Assembly (NCBI GenBank): GCA_947459205.1
Contig: CANHCR010000001.1
Location: 1 to 64,000, forward strand
Direction: 5' to 3'
Length of the DNA: 64,000 nucleotides
Source: Caryophanales bacterium
GTDB taxonomy: Bacteria; Bacillota; Bacilli; Paenibacillales; CANHCR01
Within the stretch, counting starts at the first letter, position 1; each line of letters opens with the position of its first letter. Below are positions 50,890 through 60,322 of this stretch, one piece after another. The notes below the pieces were generated by a model that was not told where the DNA came from, made no database searches, and was given only the letters and a program-made list of their open reading frames with translations. The translations under genes and the position numbers were made by a program.

Positions 50890-52113
50890 ATGCGCCACGT
50901 GCTAATTGTCAGATTAGGTGAACTTGTACTAAAAGGCGACAATCGCGGTCGTTTTGAAAAAACGTTGCTGGAACGAGTGAAGTCGATTGTCGAGCATGTG
51001 CCTGACGTACGAATCGAAACCGCGTTCGGACGCATCTACCTGTTCGCTGCTGAAGAGGCTACAATCACACAAATCGGCGAATCGGTGCAAAACTTGTTTG
51101 GTATCCATTCGCTCAGCCCTGCCGTTGTTGTCGAAAATGAACTGTCTGCGATTGCTTCAACCGCATGTTTGCTGGCAGACAAAGCTATCGAATCTGAACG
51201 CGGCGGTACGTTTAAAGTGGAGAGCAAGCGTTCGAACAAATCGTTTCCGTTGACAGCCGTACAAATGTCGGCGCACATCGGTGGGCGGTTGCTTGAATCA
51301 TTTTCACACTTGAAGGTTGATTTGCATAACCCGCAGTGGACGCTCTGTATCGACATGCAATCCACGCAATCATTTGTGTACCTCAAAGAATGCACCATTG
51401 CCGGCGTCGGCGGCTTTCCACTTGGTGCGAGCGGTCGCGCACTAGCGCTTCTGTCCGGCGGTATTGATAGTCCGGTCGCTGCTTGGCTAGCGATGCGCCG
51501 CGGACTGCATCTCGAACTGCTTCACTTTCATAGTTATCCGTATACGAGTGAACAGGCGCGTGACAAAGTGATTCGCTTGGCGAAGCGTTTGGCGGCTTAC
51601 GGCGGTACACTCAAACTTCACATGGTGCCGTTCACTGAGGTGCAGGAGTATATTCGCCGCAAAGTTCAGGATCGATTGTGGGTGACGGTCATGCGCCGCG
51701 CGATGTTGCGTATTGCCGAGCGAGTGGCAGAACGTGCGTCCTTACAAGCACTCGTCACTGGCGATAGTCTCGGACAGGTCGCAAGCCAAACATTAGGCAG
51801 CCTGCGAGCGATGGAGGAGGCAACTTCGATGCCTGTCATCCGCCCACTAATTACCATGGATAAACAAGAAATCATCCGCTTGGCTTCACAAATCGAGACG
51901 CTCAGCATCAGTGAATTGCCGTTCGATGATTGTTGCTCATTGTTCGTGCCTGAGCATCCGACGACCAACCCCAATCTCAATGTGGTGATCGAATCCGAGC
52001 GACGCAGTCGGCAACTCGAGGCGTTGTTGGCACAGGCCATCGAACGTTTAGAGACGCTCGAGATCGCTGCACTCACGCATTCATCCAATCCGCCACTCCA
52101 TCCGCTTTTGTGA
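50890..52113 (+). CDS. thiI: tRNA 4-thiouridine synthase ThiI
   Basis: ThiI adenylates U8 of tRNA and inserts sulfur from the desulfurase. N-terminal ferredoxin-like and THUMP domains (MRHVLIVRLGELVLKGDNRGRFE, FKVESKRSNKSFPLTAVQMSAHIG) are followed by the PP-loop in ALLSGGIDSPVAAWLAMRRG. The 407-residue length shows the Bacillus-type protein without the C-terminal rhodanese domain of E. coli. The block SISELPFDDCCSLFVPEHP near the end is typical. GGAGGG precedes ATG 50890. It is coupled to the desulfurase gene. Confidence 0.94.
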   Translation: MRHVLIVRLGELVLKGDNRGRFEKTLLERVKSIVEHVPDVRIETAFGRIYLFAAEEATITQIGESVQNLFGIHSLSPAVVVENELSAIASTACLLADKAIESERGGTFKVESKRSNKSFPLTAVQMSAHIGGRLLESFSHLKVDLHNPQWTLCIDMQSTQSFVYLKECTIAGVGGFPLGASGRALALLSGGIDSPVAAWLAMRRGLHLELLHFHSYPYTSEQARDKVIRLAKRLAAYGGTLKLHMVPFTEVQEYIRRKVQDRLWVTVMRRAMLRIAERVAERASLQALVTGDSLGQVASQTLGSLRAMEEATSMPVIRPLITMDKQEIIRLASQIETLSISELPFDDCCSLFVPEHPTTNPNLNVVIESERRSRQLEALLAQAIERLETLEIAALTHSSNPPLHPLL

Positions 52114-52147
52114 AAACGGACAATTTTCATCGATAAATCAAAATATC

Positions 52148-52204
52148 CCTCCATCCTTGTTCATATAGTGAACTGTAGTGTACATACAGGGTGGAGGTTT
52201 TTTT
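52148..52204 (+). promoter_or_regulatory. Folded leader covering the TerC ribosome site
   Basis: CCTCCATCC (52148-52156) can pair with GGGTGGAGG (52189-52197), which includes the Shine-Dalgarno sequence of the next gene. Inside are two small hairpins, GTTCA/TGAAC (52159-52173) and TGTA/TACA (52174-52184), giving a three-way junction. Seven T follow directly, so the same fold could act as a terminator. It may be a regulatory RNA or a simple terminator for thiI; part of it might instead be promoter (TTGTTC...TACATA). Confidence 0.5.
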
Positions 52205-52750
52205 ATGGAATCCGTCATCGTCATGACGCAAATCATGTTGCTAAATATCGTCCTCAGTGCCGATAATGCGATGTTGATTGCGATGGCTAGTCGCAAATTG
52301 CCTGCACCGCAGCGAAAACTTGCCGTTTGGATTGGCACGGCGGGCGCCTTGTTGCTCAGAGTGGGCTTCGTCTTTCTGGCAGTCCATTTGCTGAAGTGGC
52401 CACTGCTACAAGTGCTCGGCGCGCTGATGCTCATTTGGATTGCCGTGCAATTGCTTCGTGAGCGCCACGAGGACCCAAGCGTTTCTGCGGCCAAAGACTT
52501 GCGCGGCGCGATTTGGCTCATTTTCACGGCCGACCTCATTATGAGTCTGGATAACGTGTTAGCCGTCGCGGCGGTGGCTGAGCAAAACCTGCTATATATC
52601 ATACTTGGCATTATACTCAGCGTTCCAATCATGGTCTGGGGGAGTGGTTTATTCATTCGACTGTTGGAAAAATACCCGTTCATCAATAAAATTGGAGCCG
52701 TCGTGTTGTTCTATACAGCGTTTGAGATGTTGCTTGCCGGATTCAAGTGA
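52205..52750 (+). CDS. TerC family membrane protein (YjbE/YceF-like)
   Basis: A 181-residue TerC-family protein with about six membrane helices. The two family signatures with paired acidic/polar residues are NIVLSADNAMLIAMASR and ADLIMSLDNVLAVAAVA; Bacillus relatives export manganese or help metallation of exported enzymes. ATG 52205 follows GGAGG and seven T; upstream in-frame codons lie within the folded leader. No yybP-ykoY manganese riboswitch is recognisable. The 3' end overlaps the opposing yqhG gene by 40 bases. Confidence 0.9.
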   Translation: MESVIVMTQIMLLNIVLSADNAMLIAMASRKLPAPQRKLAVWIGTAGALLLRVGFVFLAVHLLKWPLLQVLGALMLIWIAVQLLRERHEDPSVSAAKDLRGAIWLIFTADLIMSLDNVLAVAAVAEQNLLYIILGIILSVPIMVWGSGLFIRLLEKYPFINKIGAVVLFYTAFEMLLAGFK

Positions 52751-53625
52751 AACAACCCACCGTTCAGCAATGAAATTCGAACGAGCGGGGCGAACTGACG
52801 ACGGATTTCCGCTGCCCGATTTTGTCGCTGTTCCTCTATATGTTGCCGCTCTTGCATGCGCTGCTCGTCGAGTACTTGCGTGTCATGCTTTCCTTCATCC
52901 ATCAGCAACTGTGAAAAATAGTGCTCACTCGCTTCTAGTTCTGCCGTCATTCGCTCATTTGCGCGCACGGCCCAGCGGTCGTCATGTGCGGCGACAAACT
53001 CATGCGCCACCCGCACTGCTTTTTGCCAAGCGTGATCGAGCGAAACCACATCCGGCGGCAAAAAAATTCGTGGCGGCAATTGTGGTCGCAAATCGCGTAC
53101 CAACATCCGCTTGTGAAAATCATCGAGCATCTTGCCCGTCTGCAAGTTGACGCCGAGCGAGAGCAACAGCTCTTTTTTGAGATCACATATGAACTCAATC
53201 TTCAACTGAAAACACGCCCAAGTCTGCAACGACCGACTGCGCCCGCCTGCAAGCGGCAAGTCGCCATGCTCAAACAGACGCACGAACCTTCCGCGCTCCT
53301 TGCAAACGCGAAAAATTCGCTCCAACCCCTCACCGCCATAATCGCAAGCCATCTGCGGCAAACGAAAGCCAAAACCAGTCCCCGCACTTGTCGCACCGCT
53401 TTGTGCACCCTCAAGCTGCTCACCGTACTGCCAGCGCATCGTCATCGTTTGTGCCGCTTCGCCCGTGCGATCGACAAACATCCAGTAATAAGGCCGCCCA
53501 GTCAGTTGGCGGTCCGCTTCCTCAGACAATTTCACCGTCATATGCGAGTCTGTTTTTTCGTGAATCTCACAGCCGGTGGCCTCGCAAAACCGGCTCAGAA
53601 ACTGTTTCAGTTCATTGTTGTTCAT
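52711..53625 (-). CDS. yqhG: YqhG family protein
   Basis: A ~304-residue protein of the YqhG family, conserved in Bacilli and of unknown function. It is recognised by the N-terminal NNNELKQFLSRFCEATGCEI, YYWMFVDRTGEAAQTMTM, the GFGFRLPQMACDYGGEGLERIF segment and LQTWACFQLKIEFICDLKKELL, and by its position: it directly follows the SNF2 helicase gene as yqhG follows yqhH in B. subtilis. The start is uncertain between ATG 53625 and ATG 53649; both overlap the helicase gene end. The C-terminal half is Gln/Arg/Glu-rich and may form a coiled coil. Confidence 0.82.
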   Translation of the reverse strand: MNNNELKQFLSRFCEATGCEIHEKTDSHMTVKLSEEADRQLTGRPYYWMFVDRTGEAAQTMTMRWQYGEQLEGAQSGATSAGTGFGFRLPQMACDYGGEGLERIFRVCKERGRFVRLFEHGDLPLAGGRSRSLQTWACFQLKIEFICDLKKELLLSLGVNLQTGKMLDDFHKRMLVRDLRPQLPPRIFLPPDVVSLDHAWQKAVRVAHEFVAAHDDRWAVRANERMTAELEASEHYFSQLLMDEGKHDTQVLDEQRMQERQHIEEQRQNRAAEIRRQFAPLVRISLLNGGLFHLNPASNISNAV

Positions 53626-55243
53626 AGCACGTCCATTGTTCCTCCGCATCGGTCATCAGCGAATCCAGCAGCGACAATTCAAACCGTCTTTCCGCCGCAC
53701 CATCCGTCAAAATCGGATCGAGTTCGCCAATCACCGACTCGAACATTTTTATTTTATCGTGTAGCAGCGACACAATGTGCTGCTCAATCGTATCGCGCGT
53801 CGCAAAGTTATAAATTCGCACGTCATGCGACTGCCCCAAGCGATGAATCCGCCCAATCCGTTGTTCCACACGCATCGGATTCCAGGGCAGATCATAATTG
53901 ATCATGTGATGACAAAACTGCAGGTTGATGCCTTCACCACCTGCCTCCGTCGCAATCAGCACCTGCGCACGATCGCGAAACAGGTCGGTCATCCAATCCT
54001 TTTTGCCGCGGTTCATGCCACCGCGATAAGCAACCGCCGGTACTTTGTGCACTTTACAATAATGAAGCAAATATTCTTGCGTCGCTCGATACTCGGTAAA
54101 AATGATGACTTTCTCGCCGACCTCGCGCACGATTTGCAGCGCCCGTTCCGCTTTTGTGTTCGCCTCAATCTGCCGAATCAGTTCGACCAGTTCCCAGATG
54201 CGCGCGCGCAGCGGCGACTGTTCCGGCGTTTTTTTGAACATGTTCGTGAGCGTCAAAAAGACGGCGTCGCGGCTCGAGCAAACTTCTCGTTGCAACGTCA
54301 TCAGCGAGAACAGACCGCCGGCGTCACCGGCTTGCACATGGTAGCGCTCACGCACGAATTCGCTTACTCCGCGATAGAGCGCCATTTCTTGGGGCGACAA
54401 CTGCAGATCTATTTTTTCGACAATCCGTTTCGTCAAATGCAAATCGCCGTCTGCACGCCGGTTGCGGATCATCACGCGGCACAATTGCTCGCGCAGCACA
54501 TCCTCATTTTTTGCCGTTCGCGAACCGCTTACATGGCTTGCTCGAAATTGCTGCTGCGCGCCGAGTTGACCAGGTTTGAGAATGTTGACCAAATGATAAA
54601 GTTCATCGAGCCGATTTTGTACAGGCGTCGCCGTCAGCAATAGGCAGTACGTTTTCGATAACTCGCTGATGAAGCGATAGTTGCCGGTGTTTTTGTTTTT
54701 CAGTTTGTGCGCCTCGTCAACAATCAGCATGTCATAGTGATGCTTGAGCACGGTCTCGCGATGCGGCGCACGTTTCGCAGTCTCAATCGAAGCGACCACA
54801 CAATCGCAATGATCCCACACGTATTGTTTCTTGTGAGCGACGGCACGTATGCCGAACTTTTGCGACAGTTCACGCGACCATTGCAAAACGAGCGAGGCCG
54901 GCACGAGGATGAGCGCCTTTTTGACCATTCCACGCATCATATACTCTTTCAAAATGAGCCCAGCTTCGATTGTTTTCCCGAGACCGACCTCATCGGCCAA
55001 AATCGCACGGCCATGCAGTTCGTGCAATACTTTGCGTGCGGTTTCTGTTTGGTGTGGTAGTGGCGTGAAATTGCGCAAATAGGGAATCGCCTGCAGATGT
55101 TCGAAATCGCGGACAAGCATCGCTTCCTCTGCTTCAACAGCCAGTTTGTACAATCGCCAGTCGTGCCACGGTCCATTGTCTGCATACACTTTCGACCATG
55201 CAGTAAATGTGGACTCGTCCGTTTCCATTGAAAAGACGGTCAT
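53612..55243 (-). CDS. yqhH: SNF2-family helicase YqhH
   Basis: A 543-residue SNF2/Rad54-like ATPase. Motif I is AILADEVGLGKTIEAGLIL, motif II LIVDEAHKLKNKNTG, motif III LLLTATPVQN, motif V-VI ATEAGGEGINLQFC and MRVEQRIGRIHRLGQ. There is no extra nuclease or zinc domain. These proteins probably remodel nucleic acid-protein complexes; YqhH has no firmly known role. GGGGGCG lies before ATG 55243. It is divergent from the 55396 gene and upstream of yqhG, an arrangement kept next to the gcv operon in Bacilli. Confidence 0.92.
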   Translation of the reverse strand: MTVFSMETDESTFTAWSKVYADNGPWHDWRLYKLAVEAEEAMLVRDFEHLQAIPYLRNFTPLPHQTETARKVLHELHGRAILADEVGLGKTIEAGLILKEYMMRGMVKKALILVPASLVLQWSRELSQKFGIRAVAHKKQYVWDHCDCVVASIETAKRAPHRETVLKHHYDMLIVDEAHKLKNKNTGNYRFISELSKTYCLLLTATPVQNRLDELYHLVNILKPGQLGAQQQFRASHVSGSRTAKNEDVLREQLCRVMIRNRRADGDLHLTKRIVEKIDLQLSPQEMALYRGVSEFVRERYHVQAGDAGGLFSLMTLQREVCSSRDAVFLTLTNMFKKTPEQSPLRARIWELVELIRQIEANTKAERALQIVREVGEKVIIFTEYRATQEYLLHYCKVHKVPAVAYRGGMNRGKKDWMTDLFRDRAQVLIATEAGGEGINLQFCHHMINYDLPWNPMRVEQRIGRIHRLGQSHDVRIYNFATRDTIEQHIVSLLHDKIKMFESVIGELDPILTDGAAERRFELSLLDSLMTDAEEQWTCYEQQ

Positions 55244-55322
55244 CTCGACGCCCCCTGTAAGTCAAAAGTTTATCCATTTTATATCAGTATGTCCTTGCGA
55301 CGCTAGATTTAGACCGCTCATT

Positions 55323-55350
55323 TTGGAAATGGCGCCAATCGTGATAAAAT
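55323..55350 (+). promoter_or_regulatory. Probable promoter of the 55396 gene
   Basis: TTGGAA (55323-55328) and TAAAAT (55345-55350) with a 16-base spacer. Confidence 0.5.
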
Positions 55351-55395
55351 AAACAAGTGATTCACTTTCGAAATTGGGCTGGGAGGTTTGACTCG

Positions 55396-55923
55396 ATGAG
55401 TGTGGGCAAGGTGACGCCGAAAAAAGTGTTTTTGCTATTGACGGCGCTTGTAGTGGCGGTAGCATTTGTCGTCTATTTGTTTATCATTTTTGATGCATTC
55501 CAGTATCGCCAAGAGATGGCGGAACGCAAAATCGGCGACGAAATCATTAACATTCATAAGGGTGTGCCGCGCGGTTGGGCTTATTCGGTGATTACCGATC
55601 AAGGACAGATTGGCGCAGTCGGTACGCTTGGTCAGGCGGTTGCGCAGGTTGATTTCTCCTTACCTGAACTGAATGAAAAACTAGGCGCAGGTTTGCAAAA
55701 AAAGTCGATTTACTTCTATTCGCGTGAGGCAGAGTCGAAAATTGAGCAGATGCTAACCAATGAGCCGGCGAGCGAACAACCGTGCAAACCGTCGCTGTAT
55801 CATCAAACGCATGATTACATCATTTTAACGACTACTTGTGCCTCGTTCAGCGGTGAGAAATATCGCGAATACGAACAGGAATTAAAGAAAGAACTGCAAG
55901 AATTTTGGTTCCAGTTCCAGTAG
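55396..55923 (+). CDS. Hypothetical membrane-anchored protein
   Basis: A 175-residue protein with one N-terminal membrane helix (about 11-34, VFLLLTALVVAVAFVVYLFII) and a ~140-residue extracellular part that I do not recognise. Two cysteines (EQPCKPSLYHQ and ILTTTCASFSG) could form a disulfide, which would suit an exported domain in a strain encoding BdbC/BdbD. GGGAGG precedes ATG 55396; an in-frame ATG at 55357 lacks a site. It lies between yqhH (divergent) and the glycine riboswitch. Confidence 0.75.
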   Translation: MSVGKVTPKKVFLLLTALVVAVAFVVYLFIIFDAFQYRQEMAERKIGDEIINIHKGVPRGWAYSVITDQGQIGAVGTLGQAVAQVDFSLPELNEKLGAGLQKKSIYFYSREAESKIEQMLTNEPASEQPCKPSLYHQTHDYIILTTTCASFSGEKYREYEQELKKELQEFWFQFQ

Positions 55924-55930
55924 CAAGCGC

Positions 55931-55959
55931 TTGAATCGGGGACTGCGGTTTGCTATACT
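55931..55959 (+). promoter_or_regulatory. Promoter of the gcv operon
   Basis: TTGAAT (55931-55936) and TATACT (55954-55959) are 17 bases apart, about 50 bases before the riboswitch. Confidence 0.75.
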
Positions 55960-56011
55960 TTAGCAATAGGAATTGCGTGTACGTCAAACCGAATAATGCG
56001 GATGAACGCAT

Positions 56012-56205
56012 GGGGAGAGACTGCTTGCGCGTATGGTGCGAGCGGCGCCGAAGGAGTAAACCGCAAGGTGAATCTCTCAGGCAAAAGGACTTGTGCGGGA
56101 CGCAACTCTGGAGAGAGTCTTCTGCGGAAGGCCACCCACGGGGAAAGGCGAGGCGCGACGAGATTGCATGTTGCGCATGCTGTACACTCTCAGGTATAAA
56201 GGACA
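56012..56205 (+). ncRNA. Tandem glycine riboswitch
   Basis: Two aptamers in series. The first has GGGGAGAGACTG, GGCGCCGAAGGAGTAAACCG and AATCTCTCAGGCAAAAGGAC. The second has CTCTGGAGAGAGTC, CCACCCACGGGGAAAGGCGA and ACTCTCAGGTATAAAGGACA. A strong terminator follows at once, so glycine binding should allow read-through into gcvT, as in Bacillus. This explains the 356-base gap between coding regions. Confidence 0.96.
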
Positions 56206-56249
56206 GAGCAAAAAGAACGCGTGTTTCGCGGCTTCTTTTTGCTCTTTTT
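56206..56249 (+). terminator. Glycine riboswitch terminator
   Basis: GAGCAAAAAGAA (56206-56217) pairs perfectly with TTCTTTTTGCTC (56233-56244), then T. Its left arm begins in the last conserved bases of aptamer 2 (ACAGAGC), which gives the ligand-dependent competition. Confidence 0.92.
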
Positions 56250-56279
56250 GTTTGGCAACTAATGGATGGGGGTTGTACG

Positions 56280-57395
56280 ATGACGGAATTGAAACGCACG
56301 ACGCTGTATCCGCTCTATGCGGAGTATGGCGGCAAAGTGATTGACTTCGGCGGTTGGGCATTGCCGGTGCAGTTCAGCGGGATTTTGCTGGAGCACGAGG
56401 CGGTGCGAAGCAAAGTCGGACTGTTCGATGTTTCGCACATGGGCGAGGTGATTGTCGAAGGAGCGGGCGCTTTGTCGTTTTTGCAAAATGTGACGACAAA
56501 TGACGTTTCCAAATTGAGCGTCGGGCAAGCGCAATACGGCATGATGTGCTATCCAGACGGCGGTGTGGTCGATGATTTGCTTGTGTATCGCTTAGCGGAA
56601 GACAAGTACATGTTGGTCATCAATGCCGCCAATATCGACAAAGATGTCGAATGGTTGCAGAAACATGTCGCGCCGAATATGTCGATTCGCGACATTTCCC
56701 GGGAAATGAGCATGCTCGCTTTGCAAGGACCGCTCGCTGTGCAAGTGCTCCAAACATTGACGGATGAGCCGCTGGATAGCGTCAAGTCGTTTCATTTTTT
56801 GCAGGACGTCTCGTTGCGGTCTGAAGGGCAACCAACGATTCGCGCGCTTGTCTCGCGCACTGGTTACACGGGCGAGGACGGGTTCGAATTGTATGTGGCG
56901 AATGACGATGCCATCACGCTCTGGCGGATGTTGACGGCGGCCGGTGAGCCGTTTGGGATGTTGCTCTGCGGACTCGGAGCACGCGACACGTTGCGCTTCG
57001 AAGCGCGTCTGCCGCTCTATGGTCAAGAATTGTCGAGTACTATTTCACCGCTTGAGGCAGGTCTCGGCGTGTTCGTCAAACTTGATAAAGGTGCGTTTAT
57101 CGGAAGTGAAGCTTTGCTGGCACAAAAAAAAATCGGCATCGGTCGCAAGTTAGTGGGGATTGAAATGATTGAGCGTGGCATTCCGCGCACGCATTATCCG
57201 GTGTTCGTTGACGGTATGCGCATCGGTGAGGTGACGACTGGCACACAGTCGCCGACGTTCAAGAAAAATGTCGGATTGGCGCTCATCGATTCGAGTTATG
57301 CAGCACTCGGTACAACCGTTGATGTAGAAATCCGTGGCAAATTTGTAAAAGCAATCGTGGTTTCGACGCCGTTCTACAGACGTGCGCTCAACTGA
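56280..57395 (+). CDS. gcvT: Glycine cleavage system T protein (aminomethyltransferase)
   Basis: GcvT takes the aminomethyl group from lipoylated GcvH and gives methylene-tetrahydrofolate and ammonia. The 371-residue protein has [47 protein letters not shown] and [20 protein letters not shown] 56280 follows GGGGG; a longer open frame upstream runs through the riboswitch and is not coding. It is the first gene of the gcv operon. No gcvH gene is in the window. Confidence 0.96.
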   Translation: MTELKRTTLYPLYAEYGGKVIDFGGWALPVQFSGILLEHEAVRSKVGLFDVSHMGEVIVEGAGALSFLQNVTTNDVSKLSVGQAQYGMMCYPDGGVVDDLLVYRLAEDKYMLVINAANIDKDVEWLQKHVAPNMSIRDISREMSMLALQGPLAVQVLQTLTDEPLDSVKSFHFLQDVSLRSEGQPTIRALVSRTGYTGEDGFELYVANDDAITLWRMLTAAGEPFGMLLCGLGARDTLRFEARLPLYGQELSSTISPLEAGLGVFVKLDKGAFIGSEALLAQKKIGIGRKLVGIEMIERGIPRTHYPVFVDGMRIGEVTTGTQSPTFKKNVGLALIDSSYAALGTTVDVEIRGKFVKAIVVSTPFYRRALN

Positions 57396-57435
57396 ACCTT
57401 ATCGAACAGAATCAATTCAATTGGAGGAGATTTTT

Positions 57436-58797
57436 ATGAATCATCGTTATTTGCCGATGACCGAATTAGACAAGCAACAGATGCTAGACACGATCGGCAT
57501 TCAGTCGTTCGAGGAACTCGTAGCAGACGTGCCAGAGAGTGTTCGTTTTAAAGGCGAACTTCAAGTTTCGGCAGCGCTCAGCGAACCAGAATTGCTGAAA
57601 TATATGCGCAAGTTAGCCGGTCGCAATGCTGACTTTGACCGTTATGCTAGCTTTTTGGGCGCGGGCATGTACGATCACCACATTCCTGTCGTCATCAACC
57701 ACGTCATCTCACGTTCTGAGTTTTACACAGCGTACACGCCTTATCAACCAGAGATCAGCCAAGGCGAGTTGCAGGCGATTTTCGAGTTTCAAACGTACAT
57801 TTGTGAACTGACTGGCATGGCTGTCGCTAACGCCTCGATGTACGACGGCTCGACGGCGTTCGCTGAAGCAGGTGCGATGGCATCGGCAGCAACGAATCGC
57901 AAACGCTTGCTCGTCTCTCGTGCTGTCCATCCAGAAGCGCGGGCGATTCTCAAAAACACGGCAAAAGGATTGGGACTCGAACTCGTCGAAGTGCCATTCA
58001 GCAAAGACGGCACCACTGATTTGGAATGGTTGCAGCAACAACTGGATGATTCGGTTGCAGCGGTGATGATTCAATCGCCAAATTTCTTCGGTTGCATCGA
58101 AGACACGCGGCAAGTTGCGGGTAAGGCTCATCATGTCGGCGCATTGCTCGTCACGAGTTGTAACCCGATGTCGCTCGGAATACTCGAAGCGCCAGGCAAA
58201 TTAGGTGCGGACATCGTGGTCGGCGATGCGCAACCGTTTGGTATTGCGGCTTCACTAGGCGGTCCGTCGTGCGGCTATTTTGCAACGACTGAAAAACTGA
58301 TGCGCCGTATGCCGGGACGGATTGTCGGGCAGACGGTCGACCGCAATGGCAAACGCGGGTTCGTGCTTACATTGCAGGCGCGCGAGCAGCACATTCGCCG
58401 CGAGAAAGCGACCTCCAACATTTGCTCGAATCAGGCGTTGCTCGCATTGTGCGCTTCCGTATACTTGTCGACGCTTGGTAAACAGGGCATTCGTGATGTG
58501 GCGAATCTGAATTTGCAAAAAGCGCACTATGCTGCAAAAACGATCGTCGAGCAAACGGCAGACAAGGCGCAACTCGCATTCAGCGCGCCGTTTTTCAACG
58601 AATTCGTAATCAAGTTACCGCAAGGAACCGACATCGGAGAGATCAATCGAGGGTTGCTCGGACACGATATCATCGGCGGTTACGACCTTGGTCGCGACTA
58701 TCCGGAACTGGCGGGACACGTATTGCTCGCTGTCACTGAGCAGCGTTCGCGCGAGGAAATTGAGCAGTTCGCAAACACTTTGGAGGTGCTAGTATGA
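57436..58797 (+). CDS. gcvPA: Glycine dehydrogenase (decarboxylating) subunit 1
   Basis: The alpha subunit of the two-subunit P protein, which decarboxylates glycine with PLP and transfers the aminomethyl group to lipoyl-GcvH. Typical blocks are [62 protein letters not shown]-type segment, [19 protein letters not shown] and [19 protein letters not shown]. It has the fold of the PLP domain but the catalytic lysine is in subunit 2. GGAGGAG precedes ATG 57436; an in-frame ATG at 57382 lies inside gcvT. It overlaps gcvPB by ATGA. Confidence 0.96.
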   Translation: MNHRYLPMTELDKQQMLDTIGIQSFEELVADVPESVRFKGELQVSAALSEPELLKYMRKLAGRNADFDRYASFLGAGMYDHHIPVVINHVISRSEFYTAYTPYQPEISQGELQAIFEFQTYICELTGMAVANASMYDGSTAFAEAGAMASAATNRKRLLVSRAVHPEARAILKNTAKGLGLELVEVPFSKDGTTDLEWLQQQLDDSVAAVMIQSPNFFGCIEDTRQVAGKAHHVGALLVTSCNPMSLGILEAPGKLGADIVVGDAQPFGIAASLGGPSCGYFATTEKLMRRMPGRIVGQTVDRNGKRGFVLTLQAREQHIRREKATSNICSNQALLALCASVYLSTLGKQGIRDVANLNLQKAHYAAKTIVEQTADKAQLAFSAPFFNEFVIKLPQGTDIGEINRGLLGHDIIGGYDLGRDYPELAGHVLLAVTEQRSREEIEQFANTLEVLV

Positions 58798-60263
58798 GCG
58801 ACGTCAAACACGATAAAGCGTTAATTTTTGAATTGAGTCAGGCGGGCAGAACGGCTTATGCCTTGCCGGCGTGCGACGTGCCGCAAACGAATGCGGACGA
58901 GTTAGTGCCCGACACATTTTTGCGCGAAGTGCCGGCTGCACTGCCTGAAGTATATGAAGTCGATGTGATTCGCCACTACACCGCGCTTTCACGCCGCAAC
59001 TTCGGTGTCGACAACGGCTTTTATCCGCTCGGTTCGTGCACAATGAAATACAACCCGAAAATCAATGAAGATGTCGCCCGTTTCCCAGGGTTTGCGAAAA
59101 TTCACCCCTACCAAGATGAAACGTCCATACAAGGGGCGCTTGAGTTGCTCTACAATTTGCAAAATGATTTGGCGGAAGTGACGGGGATGGACCGCGTGAC
59201 GCTCCAACCGGCAGCCGGCGCGCACGGGGAGTGGACAGGTTTGATGATGATCCGCGCGTATCACGAAAGCCGCGGTGAGCAACGGACGAAAGTCATCGTT
59301 CCTGATTCGGCGCATGGCACGAATCCAGCGAGTGCGACTGTTGCAGGTTTTGAGACGATTACCATCAAATCTTTGCCGAACGGACTGGTCGATTTGGATG
59401 CCTTGCGTGCCGTCGTCGGTCCCGATACAGCAGCACTGATGCTTACTAATCCGAACACGGTCGGTTTGTTCGAAAAAGATATCGTTGAAATTGCCAACAT
59501 CGTCCACGAGGCGGGCGGTTTGCTCTACTATGACGGTGCGAATGCGAATGCGATTCTCGGTATCGCTCGTCCGGGTGACATGGGCTTCGACGTCGTTCAC
59601 TTGAACTTGCACAAAACATTCAGCACGCCGCACGGCGGTGGCGGTCCGGGAGCGGGCCCAGTCGGCGTCAAAGACAAGTTAGTGCCATTTTTGCCGACAC
59701 CAATGGTTGCCCGTCGCTCCGACGGCACGTTCTACTTGGACAGCGACTATCCGCAATCGATTGGCCGCGTCAAAGGATTTTACGGTAACTTCGGCATTCT
59801 CGTGCGTGCCTACACCTACATTCGCACGCTCGGTCCGGACGGTTTGCGCAAAGTGTCAGAATATGCCGTGTTGAACGCGAACTACATGATGCGTCGCCTC
59901 GCACCATACTACGACCTTGCATTCGACACGCATTGCAAACATGAGTTTGTCCTAAGCGGCAAAAAACATAAAAAACACGGCGTCCGCACATTGGATATCG
60001 CCAAACGCTTACTTGATTTCGGCTATCATCCGCCGACTGTCTACTTCCCGCTGATTGTCGAAGAGTGCATCATGATCGAACCGACCGAAACAGAGAGCAA
60101 AGAGACGCTCGATCAGTTTATCGACACGATGATTCAAATCGCCGAGGAAGCGGAGCAATCGCCGGAAACCGTACTCAATGCACCGCACACGACGGTCGTG
60201 ACGCGTCTCGATGAGGCATTGGCTGCGCGCAAACCGGTTTTGAATTGCAGTTGCGGATCATAA
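58794..60263 (+). CDS. gcvPB: Glycine dehydrogenase (decarboxylating) subunit 2
   Basis: The catalytic beta subunit of the P protein. The PLP lysine is in [21 protein letters not shown]; other signatures are [38 protein letters not shown] and [16 protein letters not shown]. The 489-residue length is standard. Its ATG overlaps the gcvPA stop, and a terminator ten bases beyond the stop ends the operon. Two cysteines close the chain (LNCSCGS), an unremarkable tail. Confidence 0.96.
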   Translation: MSDVKHDKALIFELSQAGRTAYALPACDVPQTNADELVPDTFLREVPAALPEVYEVDVIRHYTALSRRNFGVDNGFYPLGSCTMKYNPKINEDVARFPGFAKIHPYQDETSIQGALELLYNLQNDLAEVTGMDRVTLQPAAGAHGEWTGLMMIRAYHESRGEQRTKVIVPDSAHGTNPASATVAGFETITIKSLPNGLVDLDALRAVVGPDTAALMLTNPNTVGLFEKDIVEIANIVHEAGGLLYYDGANANAILGIARPGDMGFDVVHLNLHKTFSTPHGGGGPGAGPVGVKDKLVPFLPTPMVARRSDGTFYLDSDYPQSIGRVKGFYGNFGILVRAYTYIRTLGPDGLRKVSEYAVLNANYMMRRLAPYYDLAFDTHCKHEFVLSGKKHKKHGVRTLDIAKRLLDFGYHPPTVYFPLIVEECIMIEPTETESKETLDQFIDTMIQIAEEAEQSPETVLNAPHTTVVTRLDEALAARKPVLNCSCGS

Positions 60264-60272
60264 ATAATCCAC

Positions 60273-60309
60273 AAAAAAATCCAACGTTCTTGTTGACGTT
60301 GGATTTTTT
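60273..60309. terminator. Bidirectional terminator of the gcv operon
   Basis: AAAAAATCCAACGT and ACGTTGGATTTTTT form a 14-bp stem with an eight-base loop, between gcvPB and the leftward 60323 gene. Confidence 0.92.
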
Positions 60310-60322
60310 GTAGTCTTGTGAG

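Noticed and set aside
52141-52204. yybP-ykoY manganese riboswitch before the TerC gene
   Set aside because: The leader is only about 60 bases and lacks the conserved internal-loop sequences of that class.
52984-53901. A long rightward open frame of about 305 codons
   Set aside because: It runs antisense to yqhG and yqhH, which have clear motifs; its predicted protein is His/Arg/Ala-rich without family features and has no ribosome site.
53777-54643. A rightward open frame of about 288 codons
   Set aside because: It is the complement of the yqhH helicase motifs and has no start signal.
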